Assembly: GCA_965215775.1 (NCBI GenBank)
Contig: CBDCEG010000029.1
Coordinates: 17,948 to 81,947 of the forward strand
Source of the DNA: CBDCEG01 sp965215775
GTDB taxonomy: Bacteria; Pseudomonadota; Gammaproteobacteria; Cardiobacteriales; Ostreibacteriaceae
Length of the DNA: 64,000 nucleotides
Reading direction: 5' to 3'
Of the stretch, positions 7,548 to 14,770 are shown in pieces. Both the position numbers and the translations under genes were made by a program. The notes under the pieces were generated by a model that did not search any database, was not told where the DNA came from, and saw only the letters and a program-made list of their open reading frames with translations. Position 1 is the first letter of the stretch, and the number at the start of each line of letters is the position of its first letter.

Positions 7548-9629
7548 CTACATTTTAAATGAGTCAAAATCAAAGTTCATATCTGTAAGTAGAGGAGTCA
7601 TTCCATCTCCTTGAACATAAGTTATGCCATATGGCCAAATTCTTGATATTTGAGAAGCTGATTCTAAATATTCAGCAATAACCACAGCGGATATTTCATC
7701 TGCTCTTTGCTTAATTGCTTCCATAACTTCACTTTCTTCACGCTCATCAAGAGTATCAATTTCCCTAATATCTAGTTTTATTATATCTGGTGATAAATCA
7801 CTTATAACTCTTTCATTTTCAGGGGAAAGATTCCCTATTTTTATAACTGCAATTTGTGCGCCAATGGCTTTTAGTTCTTTGGTGAAATTAACTGCACCAG
7901 TATAAGCATTGGAAACAACTTCTGGAGAGAACTCAAAGATAAAGGTTTCTGGTTTAATTCCAGTTTCTTTTATCTGAGATTTTAACCAAGATGAGAATTT
8001 AGGATTTTTCATAGAAACTGAAGATAAATTTATGAAAATCCTAACTTTTTCACGACTAACTTTATCCATACTAAGTAATTTCTCTAAAATGTTAGAAATT
8101 TTCCACATATCTATTTTACAAGTTAAGTTGTATCTTTCTGCAACGCCAAACATTAAAGCGTTATCAACTTCTTCATCTTCCTCATCTCTTAGTTTGATTC
8201 TTTCACTGTAATAGTGTTGCTCACTTCCTTCAAGATTTGCAATTGGTTGGAATTTCATTTCAAATCTTTGACTTTTTATTATTTCCTGAATTTGCTCAAC
8301 TCTTCTTGCATCTTTTTTGGATACTTCAACGGTAGTTGGCTCACTAACTCTAATATTGCTTGATGATAGTGCTAAATTTCTTGCAGATCTAAATATATCA
8401 CTTATAACACCATTATAATCACTGGTTTTATCAAATGAACCAAACCCAGCATAACACTCAGGCTCAACCATTCTTTCCATTTTTTCTGGGGTTAATTTAT
8501 CTAAAGTATCAACCAATGAGCTTAAAGCTTCTTCAGTTTCTTTTATATTTAAACCAGGAACATACATTAATATACCATCATCAGTATATCTGCTTATTTC
8601 AGTTCTTGGAGGCATTGTTTTCTTTATTGTATCAGTTATTGCTTTTATGAACTTCTCAGCTTCAAAAATACTATCACTTCCCCAAACATCTCTATAATTC
8701 TTAATCAAAATAAATGCAAGAATTCCTTGCTGTTCATCTGAAAAGCTTTCAATTTGTTGTTCTATAAAAAATCCCATTTGCTCTTTATTTGAAAGCCCTG
8801 TCGTTTCATCATATAAAGATGCACCGCCACCACCACCTTCAGTGGTTGACCTTAAGTAAAGTTGAACTACATCTTCATCATCATATTTAGTTGGTTTTGA
8901 CATAACTAACATTTCAACTTCACGCCCTAATTTTGTAATCATATCAAATGAAAGAGGTGTAGAGCTTAAATCTCTTTGTGCGGATTTTCTTAAGTGATTT
9001 CTGAAATTTGTTTGAGACTTTCTATCTACAAAGTCAATCATAGTCATATGAGAAAGCTCTTCTTTATCAGAAACTTCAAAAACTCTTAAAAATGATGGAT
9101 TACAATCAATAAAAACTCCATCAACTAAGTAACAAATAGGATCTGCCAAGCCTAAGTAAAGCTCATTGAATTTATACTCATATTCTTTAGCTAAGCTTTC
9201 TAATTTTTTTTGTGTTTTTTGAGTTGCTGATAACAGAATTAAAGTTTCAGAAGAGTTTAAAATATCAATAGGATCATTAGCTAAACAAACAAGATTAGCG
9301 CCGTTTTTAAGGTATTCGCTTGGAAGTCCTATTGAAGATTTAGCCATGCTAACAAGAATAGGGATATTTTGTTTTAGTTCTTTTATTGCTGCTCTTACTG
9401 AGCCTGCTTTTAAGCTACTATGCTCCGAATCTACAATAATTATACTAACTGTTTCAAAGCTTAATATATTTTTCAATTCGGTTAAGCTAGAAGCCACATG
9501 AGGGTTGATTACTAACTTTGAAGATAAGGTTTTTTGAACTCTATCTATTAATTCAATTTGCTCACTAATAATTACAATTGATAAAACTTCTTGTTTTTCT
9601 GTTTTGTTTTTAATTTCAGAATCAGTCAT
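7548..9629 (-). CDS. FimX-like c-di-GMP effector (REC-like, PAS, degenerate GGDEF and EAL)
   Basis: The 693-residue length and domain order match FimX of Pseudomonas and Xanthomonas (about 690). A receiver-like domain spans about residues 15-135, PAS about 150-265, GGDEF about 275-430 and EAL about 450-690. The GGDEF signature is replaced by RYTDDG, so cyclase activity is unlikely. The EAL signature is replaced by the YSERIKL stretch, so phosphodiesterase activity is also unlikely. In FimX the degenerate EAL domain binds c-di-GMP and promotes type IV pilus assembly through PilZ and PilB. pilB, pilC and pilD occur in this window. Function here is inferred from architecture. Confidence 0.78.
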   Translation of the reverse strand: MTDSEIKNKTEKQEVLSIVIISEQIELIDRVQKTLSSKLVINPHVASSLTELKNILSFETVSIIIVDSEHSSLKAGSVRAAIKELKQNIPILVSMAKSSIGLPSEYLKNGANLVCLANDPIDILNSSETLILLSATQKTQKKLESLAKEYEYKFNELYLGLADPICYLVDGVFIDCNPSFLRVFEVSDKEELSHMTMIDFVDRKSQTNFRNHLRKSAQRDLSSTPLSFDMITKLGREVEMLVMSKPTKYDDEDVVQLYLRSTTEGGGGGASLYDETTGLSNKEQMGFFIEQQIESFSDEQQGILAFILIKNYRDVWGSDSIFEAEKFIKAITDTIKKTMPPRTEISRYTDDGILMYVPGLNIKETEEALSSLVDTLDKLTPEKMERMVEPECYAGFGSFDKTSDYNGVISDIFRSARNLALSSSNIRVSEPTTVEVSKKDARRVEQIQEIIKSQRFEMKFQPIANLEGSEQHYYSERIKLRDEEDEEVDNALMFGVAERYNLTCKIDMWKISNILEKLLSMDKVSREKVRIFINLSSVSMKNPKFSSWLKSQIKETGIKPETFIFEFSPEVVSNAYTGAVNFTKELKAIGAQIAVIKIGNLSPENERVISDLSPDIIKLDIREIDTLDEREESEVMEAIKQRADEISAVVIAEYLESASQISRIWPYGITYVQGDGMTPLLTDMNFDFDSFKM

Positions 9630-9663
9630 TTTTTATTTTCTCAAAATAGAAATAGGAAAAGAC

Positions 9664-9730
9664 CTAGGTTTTGTATTTAGTTGTTTTAATACTTTGAAAG
9701 TATTTGACAAATAAGCTACAAACCTAAGCC
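9664..9730. other. Long imperfect hairpin between cytochrome c and FimX-like genes
   Basis: AGGTTTTGTA (from 9665) and TACAAACCT (ending 9725) form the outer arms with a one-base bulge. Inside is a perfect eight-base inverted repeat, AATACTTT-g-AAAGTATT (9689-9705). The element lies 80 bases beyond the cytochrome stop and may end that transcript, although no long T-run follows. Confidence 0.45.
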
Positions 9731-9809
9731 TTTAGGTGCTATAAAAGTTAATTAATATAATTAATATTAAATATCAGTTACGAAAAATAAATTTTATAAC
9801 AGTTTTGTT

Positions 9810-10109
9810 TTACTTACCTAAGCTAGCGTAATAAGCAGCTAAGTTAGCAATATCATCATCAGATAATGGTTTTGCCATAGCTCCCATAGTTGGGTCTTTT
9901 CTTGCGTCAGTTTTGAAGTCTTTTAGCGATTTAACGATATAAGCTTCTTTTTGACCAGCTAAATTAGGATACATTGGGATTGCACTAACTCCTTCAGCAC
10001 CATGACAAGCAGCACAAGAAACTGATTTAGTTTTACCAGCGGCAACATCGCCAGCATTTGCTAAACTAACCAAAGATGATACTAAAGTAACAATAAGTAA
10101 TTTTTTCAT
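9810..10109 (-). CDS. Small periplasmic c-type cytochrome (class I)
   Basis: A 99-residue electron carrier. Residues 1-19 are a Sec signal peptide ending ANA. The heme motif CAACH is at Cys32-Cys35-His36, and a Met in the MGAMAKPL stretch near residue 76 is the likely distal ligand. Size and sequence resemble cytochrome c553/c5-type or single-domain c4-like proteins. I start it at the ATG at 10107-10109, because a GGAG lies six to seven bases upstream; the alternative ATG four codons earlier would contain that GGAG. It is divergent from thrS. Confidence 0.9.
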   Translation of the reverse strand: MKKLLIVTLVSSLVSLANAGDVAAGKTKSVSCAACHGAEGVSAIPMYPNLAGQKEAYIVKSLKDFKTDARKDPTMGAMAKPLSDDDIANLAAYYASLGK

Positions 10110-10327
10110 TTTAATCTCCATATTTTATAATTAAATTATATTTTAATTGTTAAAACAAGCTTTTGAAAAGATGATTTAACAAGCTTATTAAGTCTTTTTC
10201 ACATAATAGCTCAAGCATTATCGCACAAAATTAAAATTTTTTATTCGGTTTTTGTTGCGTTTTTATTACTTTTTATTACTGCTATGTTATTATTTTATTT
10301 TTTATATGGAATTAGAGGGATTTTGTT

Positions 10328-12244
10328 GTGATTAAAATTACATTACCAGATGGTAGTATTCGTGAGTTGGAAAAAGGTTCTAGCGTTGCTGACATTGCAC
10401 TTTCTATTGGTGAGGGTTTATTAAGAGCTGCTATTGCTGGAAAAGTAAACGGAAACTTAGTTGATTTATCTGATCCAATAAACGCCGATGCAGATGTTAG
10501 TATTATTACAGCAAGAGATGAAGAGGGTTTGGAAATAATTCGCCACTCAACGGCTCATTTGCTAGGGCATGCGATAAAACAACTATATCCAGAAAGCAAA
10601 ATGGTGATAGGACCAGTTATAGAAAATGGATTTTATTATGATGTTGATAGTAAACATAGATTTACTCCTGAAGATTTGGATAAAATTCAAGTGCGAATGT
10701 CTCAATTAGCAAAAACAAAATATAAAGTTATAAAAAAAGTTGTAACTAAAGAAGAGGCAGTTGAAATATTTAAAGATAGAAATGAAGATTTTAAAATTCG
10801 TTTAATTAATGATATGGGCGATGAAGTGAAAACTGTTGGAATGTATCATCATGAAGAATATATAGATATGTGTCGTGGACCTCATTTGCCAAATATGTCT
10901 TTTTGTAAAGCTTTTAAATTAACTAAGTTAGCTGGTGCTTATTGGCGTGGAAATGCAGATAATGAACAGCTTCAAAGGATTTATGGGGTTGCTTTTACTG
11001 ATAAGAAAGAACTTAAATCTTACCTATTACAATTAGAAGAAGCTGAAAAAAGAGATCATAGGAAAATTGGTAAACAGCAAGATTTATTTCACTTACAAGA
11101 AGAAGCACCTGGAATGGTTTTTTGGCACCCTAAAGGTTGGAGTATTTATCAGCGTTTAGAGCAATATATGCGTAAAAAACAGCAAGAGCATAACTATGTA
11201 GAAGTTAAAACTCCGCAAATAGTTGATAGAAGCTTATGGGAACGCTCAGGGCATTGGGAGCAATATAGTGAGGGAATGTTTACAACATCAAGTGAATCAA
11301 GAGATTTTGCTATTAAACCAATGAACTGCCCTTGCCATGTGCAAATTTTCAACCAAGGAATTAAAAGCTATAGAGATTTACCTTTAAGAATGGCAGAGTT
11401 TGGTTCTTGTCATCGTAATGAGCTATCAGGAGCTTTGCATGGAATTATGCGAGTTCGTGGTTTTGTTCAAGATGATGGGCATATTTTTTGCACAGATTCA
11501 CAAATTCAAGATGAAAGTGCATCTTTTATTGATTTTTTACATGAGGTTTATAAAGACTTTGGTTTCTCAAATATAATTTATAAGCTTTCAACTAGACCAG
11601 CAAAAAGAGTTGGCTCCGATAAAGTTTGGGACAAAGCTGAGAAAGCTTTAGCTGATGCTTTGAATAGTAAAGGTGTTGATTGGGATGAATTGCCTGGAGA
11701 AGGTGCTTTTTATGGGCCTAAGATAGAATTCTCATTGAAAGATACTATTGGTAGGGTTTGGCAGTGCGGAACTCTTCAAGTTGATTTTAATATGGCAGGA
11801 AGATTAGATGCAAGTTATGTTTCTGAAGCTGGAAGTAAAGATATTCCAGTAATGTTGCATAGAGCAACTTTAGGTTCATTTGAAAGATTTATTGGTATAT
11901 TAATTGAACACTATGCTGGAGACTTCCCATTATGGTTAGCTCCAACGCAAGCCACAATTTTAAATATATCTGAAAAACAGTCAGATTATGTCCTAGAAAT
12001 TACAAAAAAATTACAATCTTTTGGATTTTATGTAAATAATGACTTGAGAAATGAGAAGATTGGGTATAAAATTCGCGAACATATTGCACAAAGAACTCCA
12101 TATTTATTGATCGTTGGTGGTAAAGAAATGGAGAATGGGACAGTTAATGTCCGTAAGCGTGGGCAAAAAGAAGATTTAGGAACTATGACGATTGACGAAT
12201 TAGTAACTATGTTTAATGAAGAAATAGAAAGTAAAAATATATAA
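10328..12244 (+). CDS. thrS: Threonine-tRNA ligase
   Basis: ThrS charges tRNA-Thr and edits mischarged Ser-tRNA. The 638-residue protein has, in order, an N-terminal TGS domain (about 1-62), the editing domain with HSTAHLLGHA near residue 75, the class II catalytic core with the zinc ligand in NCPCHVQIF near 335, motif 3 in LGSFERFIGI, and the C-terminal anticodon domain beginning PLWLAPTQ. It starts with GTG after an AGAGGGA. It opens the translation cluster that runs on into infC, rpmI and rplT with no terminator between thrS and infC. Confidence 0.97.
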   Translation: MIKITLPDGSIRELEKGSSVADIALSIGEGLLRAAIAGKVNGNLVDLSDPINADADVSIITARDEEGLEIIRHSTAHLLGHAIKQLYPESKMVIGPVIENGFYYDVDSKHRFTPEDLDKIQVRMSQLAKTKYKVIKKVVTKEEAVEIFKDRNEDFKIRLINDMGDEVKTVGMYHHEEYIDMCRGPHLPNMSFCKAFKLTKLAGAYWRGNADNEQLQRIYGVAFTDKKELKSYLLQLEEAEKRDHRKIGKQQDLFHLQEEAPGMVFWHPKGWSIYQRLEQYMRKKQQEHNYVEVKTPQIVDRSLWERSGHWEQYSEGMFTTSSESRDFAIKPMNCPCHVQIFNQGIKSYRDLPLRMAEFGSCHRNELSGALHGIMRVRGFVQDDGHIFCTDSQIQDESASFIDFLHEVYKDFGFSNIIYKLSTRPAKRVGSDKVWDKAEKALADALNSKGVDWDELPGEGAFYGPKIEFSLKDTIGRVWQCGTLQVDFNMAGRLDASYVSEAGSKDIPVMLHRATLGSFERFIGILIEHYAGDFPLWLAPTQATILNISEKQSDYVLEITKKLQSFGFYVNNDLRNEKIGYKIREHIAQRTPYLLIVGGKEMENGTVNVRKRGQKEDLGTMTIDELVTMFNEEIESKNI

Positions 12245-12292
12245 ATAGATATATAATAGAGAAATAAATAATAATATAATATTAATAATATT

Positions 12293-12306
12293 GGAGTTTT
12301 AAAATA
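12293..12306 (+). promoter_or_regulatory. infC ribosome binding site and rare AUA start codon
   Basis: GGAG at 12293-12296 is followed after seven bases by ATA at 12304-12306, in frame with infC. The first in-frame ATG (12328) is 31 bases from this site, too far to use it. infC is known in other bacteria for starting at AUU or similar codons that IF3 itself discriminates against, giving autoregulation. AUA would serve the same way. Confidence 0.75.
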
Positions 12307-12828
12307 GCTAAAAGTAAACAAGCCCTTATGAATGAAGGGATAAAGGCCAAGAAAATTAGGTTGATTGATCACAAAGGTGAGCAGCATGGTATCGTTTTGA
12401 CGGTAGATGCTTTAGCAATGGCTGAAGGTGCTTCTCTTGATTTAGTTGAAATATCTGTGACTAAAGATGGTTCTGTTTGTAAAATAATGGACTATGGTAA
12501 ATTTAGGTTTAAACAGAGAAAGCAACAACAAGAAGCTAGAAAGAAACAGAAACAAACTCAAATAAAAGAGATTAAGTTCCGTCCAGGAACTGATGTGGGA
12601 GATTATCAGGTAAAGCTACGCAACCTGATACGTTTCCTAGAAAACGGTGATAAGACCAAAGTAACTATCCGCTTTCGCGGTCGTGAAATGGCTCACAAAG
12701 ACTTAGGAGTTGAACTTTTGAAGAGATTGCAAGAAGACCTTAAAGAATACGGGGTAGTTGAGCAAAATGCTAATATGCAAGGTCGTCAAATGACCATGGT
12801 TTTAGCACCTCTTAAAAACAAAAAGTAA
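12304..12828 (+). CDS. infC: Translation initiation factor IF-3
   Basis: IF3 binds the 30S subunit, keeps 50S away and proofreads the start codon. The conserved stretch IMDYGKF of the N-domain, the basic linker rich in Lys and Gln, and the C-domain segment EIKFRPGTDVGDYQVKLRN are plain, ending in MVLAPLKNKK. I choose ATA at 12304, eight codons before the first ATG, because it has a well-placed GGAG and adds the lysine-containing N-terminal residues expected for IF3. This gives 174 residues, close to the usual 180. The product probably represses its own translation through the rare start. Confidence 0.93.
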   Translation: MAKSKQALMNEGIKAKKIRLIDHKGEQHGIVLTVDALAMAEGASLDLVEISVTKDGSVCKIMDYGKFRFKQRKQQQEARKKQKQTQIKEIKFRPGTDVGDYQVKLRNLIRFLENGDKTKVTIRFRGREMAHKDLGVELLKRLQEDLKEYGVVEQNANMQGRQMTMVLAPLKNKK

Positions 12829-12899
12829 AACGACTATATTTTTTTAATCAGCTAGCCAAATAATTTAAAGAATTGGTTTTAGCAAATGCGGAGTTATTA

Positions 12900-13094
12900 A
12901 TGCCAAAATTAAAAACACACAAAGGCGCAGCAAAGCGCTTTAAAAAAACTGCGAATGGTTTCAAAAGAAACCAATCTCATAGAAGACATATTTTAACCAA
13001 GAAATCTACTAAGAGAAAGCGTCACTTGCGTTCATCAATGATGGTTCACAAAAGTGATGTAGCGGCTGTTAAGAAAATGCTGCCAAATGTATGA
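12900..13094 (+). CDS. rpmI: 50S ribosomal protein L35
   Basis: A 64-residue, very basic ribosomal protein of the large subunit, beginning MPKLKTHKGAAKRFK as expected for L35. I use the ATG at 12900 because it has a GGAG six to seven bases upstream and gives the family's normal length; an upstream in-frame TTG at 12873 would add nine residues that do not match. It lies between infC and rplT, the usual order. Confidence 0.96.
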   Translation: MPKLKTHKGAAKRFKKTANGFKRNQSHRRHILTKKSTKRKRHLRSSMMVHKSDVAAVKKMLPNV

Positions 13095-13136
13095 TTTATT
13101 GATTTTATTAAACAAAATATAAATAGAGGTTAAAAT

Positions 13137-13493
13137 ATGGCACGAATTAAAAGAGGCGTAACAGCGAGAGCTCGCCACAAGAAGGTTCTAAAGAAAGCAA
13201 AAGGATATTACGGAGCTAGAAGAAAAAGCTACCGTAGTGCAAAACAAGCAGTTATAAAAGCTGGTCAGTATGCATATCGTGATAGAAAGCAAAGAAAGCG
13301 TCAATTCAGACAATTATGGATTGCTCGTATTAATGCGGCAGCTAGAGAATGTGGATTATCTTATAGCAGAATGATAGATGGAATGAAAAAAGCAAATATT
13401 GAAATAGATCGTAAAGTTCTAGCTGATATAGCTGTTTATGATTCAGCTGCATTTGCAAATATTGCAGAAAAAGCAAAGGCTGCTATATCTTAA
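13137..13493 (+). CDS. rplT: 50S ribosomal protein L20
   Basis: A 118-residue basic protein with the L20 opening ARIKRGVTARARHKKVLK and the conserved AYRDRKQRKRQFRQLWI. L20 is an early 23S rRNA-binding assembly protein and in several bacteria represses its own operon (infC-rpmI-rplT). AGAGG precedes the ATG at normal spacing. A terminator-like hairpin follows at 13528. Confidence 0.97.
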   Translation: MARIKRGVTARARHKKVLKKAKGYYGARRKSYRSAKQAVIKAGQYAYRDRKQRKRQFRQLWIARINAAARECGLSYSRMIDGMKKANIEIDRKVLADIAVYDSAAFANIAEKAKAAIS

Positions 13494-13527
13494 AATATTA
13501 AAATTTAAGATATTTTAGTTTAAAGAT

Positions 13528-13567
13528 AAAGGCAAATCAGATTTTTAATATTTGGTTTGCCTTTATT
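13528..13567 (+). terminator. Probable terminator or attenuator after rplT
   Basis: AAAGGCAAA (13528-13536) pairs with TTTGCCTTT (13556-13564) around a 19-base loop. It is followed by an AT-rich but broken T-stretch. It lies 35 bases after rplT and 146 bases before pheS, so it could end the rplT transcript or attenuate pheST. I saw no Phe-rich leader peptide. Confidence 0.5.
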
Positions 13568-13585
13568 AATTTAAGCAAACTTATT

Positions 13586-13612
13586 TTGTATTAATTAATG
13601 TAATTAATACAA
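13586..13612. promoter_or_regulatory. Perfect 12-base inverted repeat upstream of pheS
   Basis: TTGTATTAATTA (13586-13597) and TAATTAATACAA (13601-13612) are exact reverse complements separated by ATG. The element is about 100 bases upstream of the pheS start. It could be a dimeric regulator's operator or a weak RNA hairpin; the AT richness lowers its significance. Confidence 0.35.
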
Positions 13613-13712
13613 CTTATTAATGTTAGATTGGAATTAATTTAAAATAGTTTGGATATACTAAATAAATTATTTACATTTACTAAATTTACTAAGAATTAAT
13701 TAGAGGTTTTTT

Positions 13713-14753
13713 GTGAGCGAAGATTTACAGAAGTTAGAGTCAGTTGTTGAGCAAGCAATTGCAAACATTGAAGCGGAAAAAAATATAAAGCAGTTAGAAA
13801 AAATACGCTTAGAGTGGTTAGGTAAAAAAGGTATTTTTGCAAAAAATATGCAAGAATTATCATCTTTGTCAAAAGAAGATAAGCCTAAGTTTGGACAGTT
13901 AATTAATAAATTAAAACAAAAACTAACAAAAGCATTAACAGAAAAAGAGCAACAAATTCAAAAAGAACTTGTTGAAAAACAGTTAAAAAGAGAAAAGCTT
14001 GATGTAACAATGCCAGGGCGAAAATTTAGCCAAGGTAGTCGTCATCCAATTTCAATAACACGGGAAGAAATAGAAAACTTCTTTACTAATAATGGATTTA
14101 GCATTGAGAAAGGTCCTGAAGTTGAAGATGATTTTCATAACTTTGAAGCCTTAAACATTGATGAAAATCACCCAGCTCGTGCGATGCAAGATACTTTTTA
14201 TGTAAATAAAAATACAGTTCTTAGAACGCATACTTCAAATGTTCAAATAAGAACAATGGAAAACCAAAAGCCACCACTTAGAATGATAGCACCTGGTAGA
14301 GTTTATAGAAGTGATTCTGACATTACTCACACGCCAATGTTTCATCAGGTTGAAGGAATGTGGATAGATGAGAAAGTTAGTTTTGCTGATTTAAAAGGAA
14401 TAATAATTTCATTTTTAAAAGATTTTTTTGAAAATGCTGATTTACAAATTCGTTTTAGACCGTCTTACTTTCCTTTTACGGAACCATCAGCTGAGGTTGA
14501 TATAAAATGTTTTTGTGATGGAAAAGATAAGTCTTGTAGGATTTGTGGAAATACTGGTTGGCTAGAAGTTTTGGGCTGTGGAATGATGCATCCTAAAGTT
14601 TTACAAAATAGTGGTGTAGATACTGATAAATATATGGGTTATGCCTTTGGAATGGGGATTGAAAGACTTGCTATGCTTAAGTATAAAGTAACTGATTTAC
14701 GAACATTTTTTGAAAATGACATTCGTTTTTTAAGCCAATTTAAAAATATTTAA
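13713..14753 (+). CDS. pheS: Phenylalanine-tRNA ligase, alpha subunit
   Basis: PheS carries the class II catalytic core of the alpha2-beta2 enzyme that charges tRNA-Phe. An N-terminal coiled-coil arm (about 1-85) is followed by the core with motif 2, GRVYRSDSDITHTPMFHQ, and motif 3, GMGIERLAMLKY. The start is GTG with AGAGG six bases upstream. The length of 346 residues is close to the usual 327-345. pheT follows 17 bases later. Confidence 0.97.
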   Translation: MSEDLQKLESVVEQAIANIEAEKNIKQLEKIRLEWLGKKGIFAKNMQELSSLSKEDKPKFGQLINKLKQKLTKALTEKEQQIQKELVEKQLKREKLDVTMPGRKFSQGSRHPISITREEIENFFTNNGFSIEKGPEVEDDFHNFEALNIDENHPARAMQDTFYVNKNTVLRTHTSNVQIRTMENQKPPLRMIAPGRVYRSDSDITHTPMFHQVEGMWIDEKVSFADLKGIIISFLKDFFENADLQIRFRPSYFPFTEPSAEVDIKCFCDGKDKSCRICGNTGWLEVLGCGMMHPKVLQNSGVDTDKYMGYAFGMGIERLAMLKYKVTDLRTFFENDIRFLSQFKNI

Positions 14754-14770
14754 AATAGAGGAATATAATT

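Noticed and set aside
10260..10279. Two adjacent copies of TTTTTATTAC upstream of thrS
   Set aside because: A 10-base AT-rich direct repeat is expected by chance at this composition; no link to a regulator was seen.
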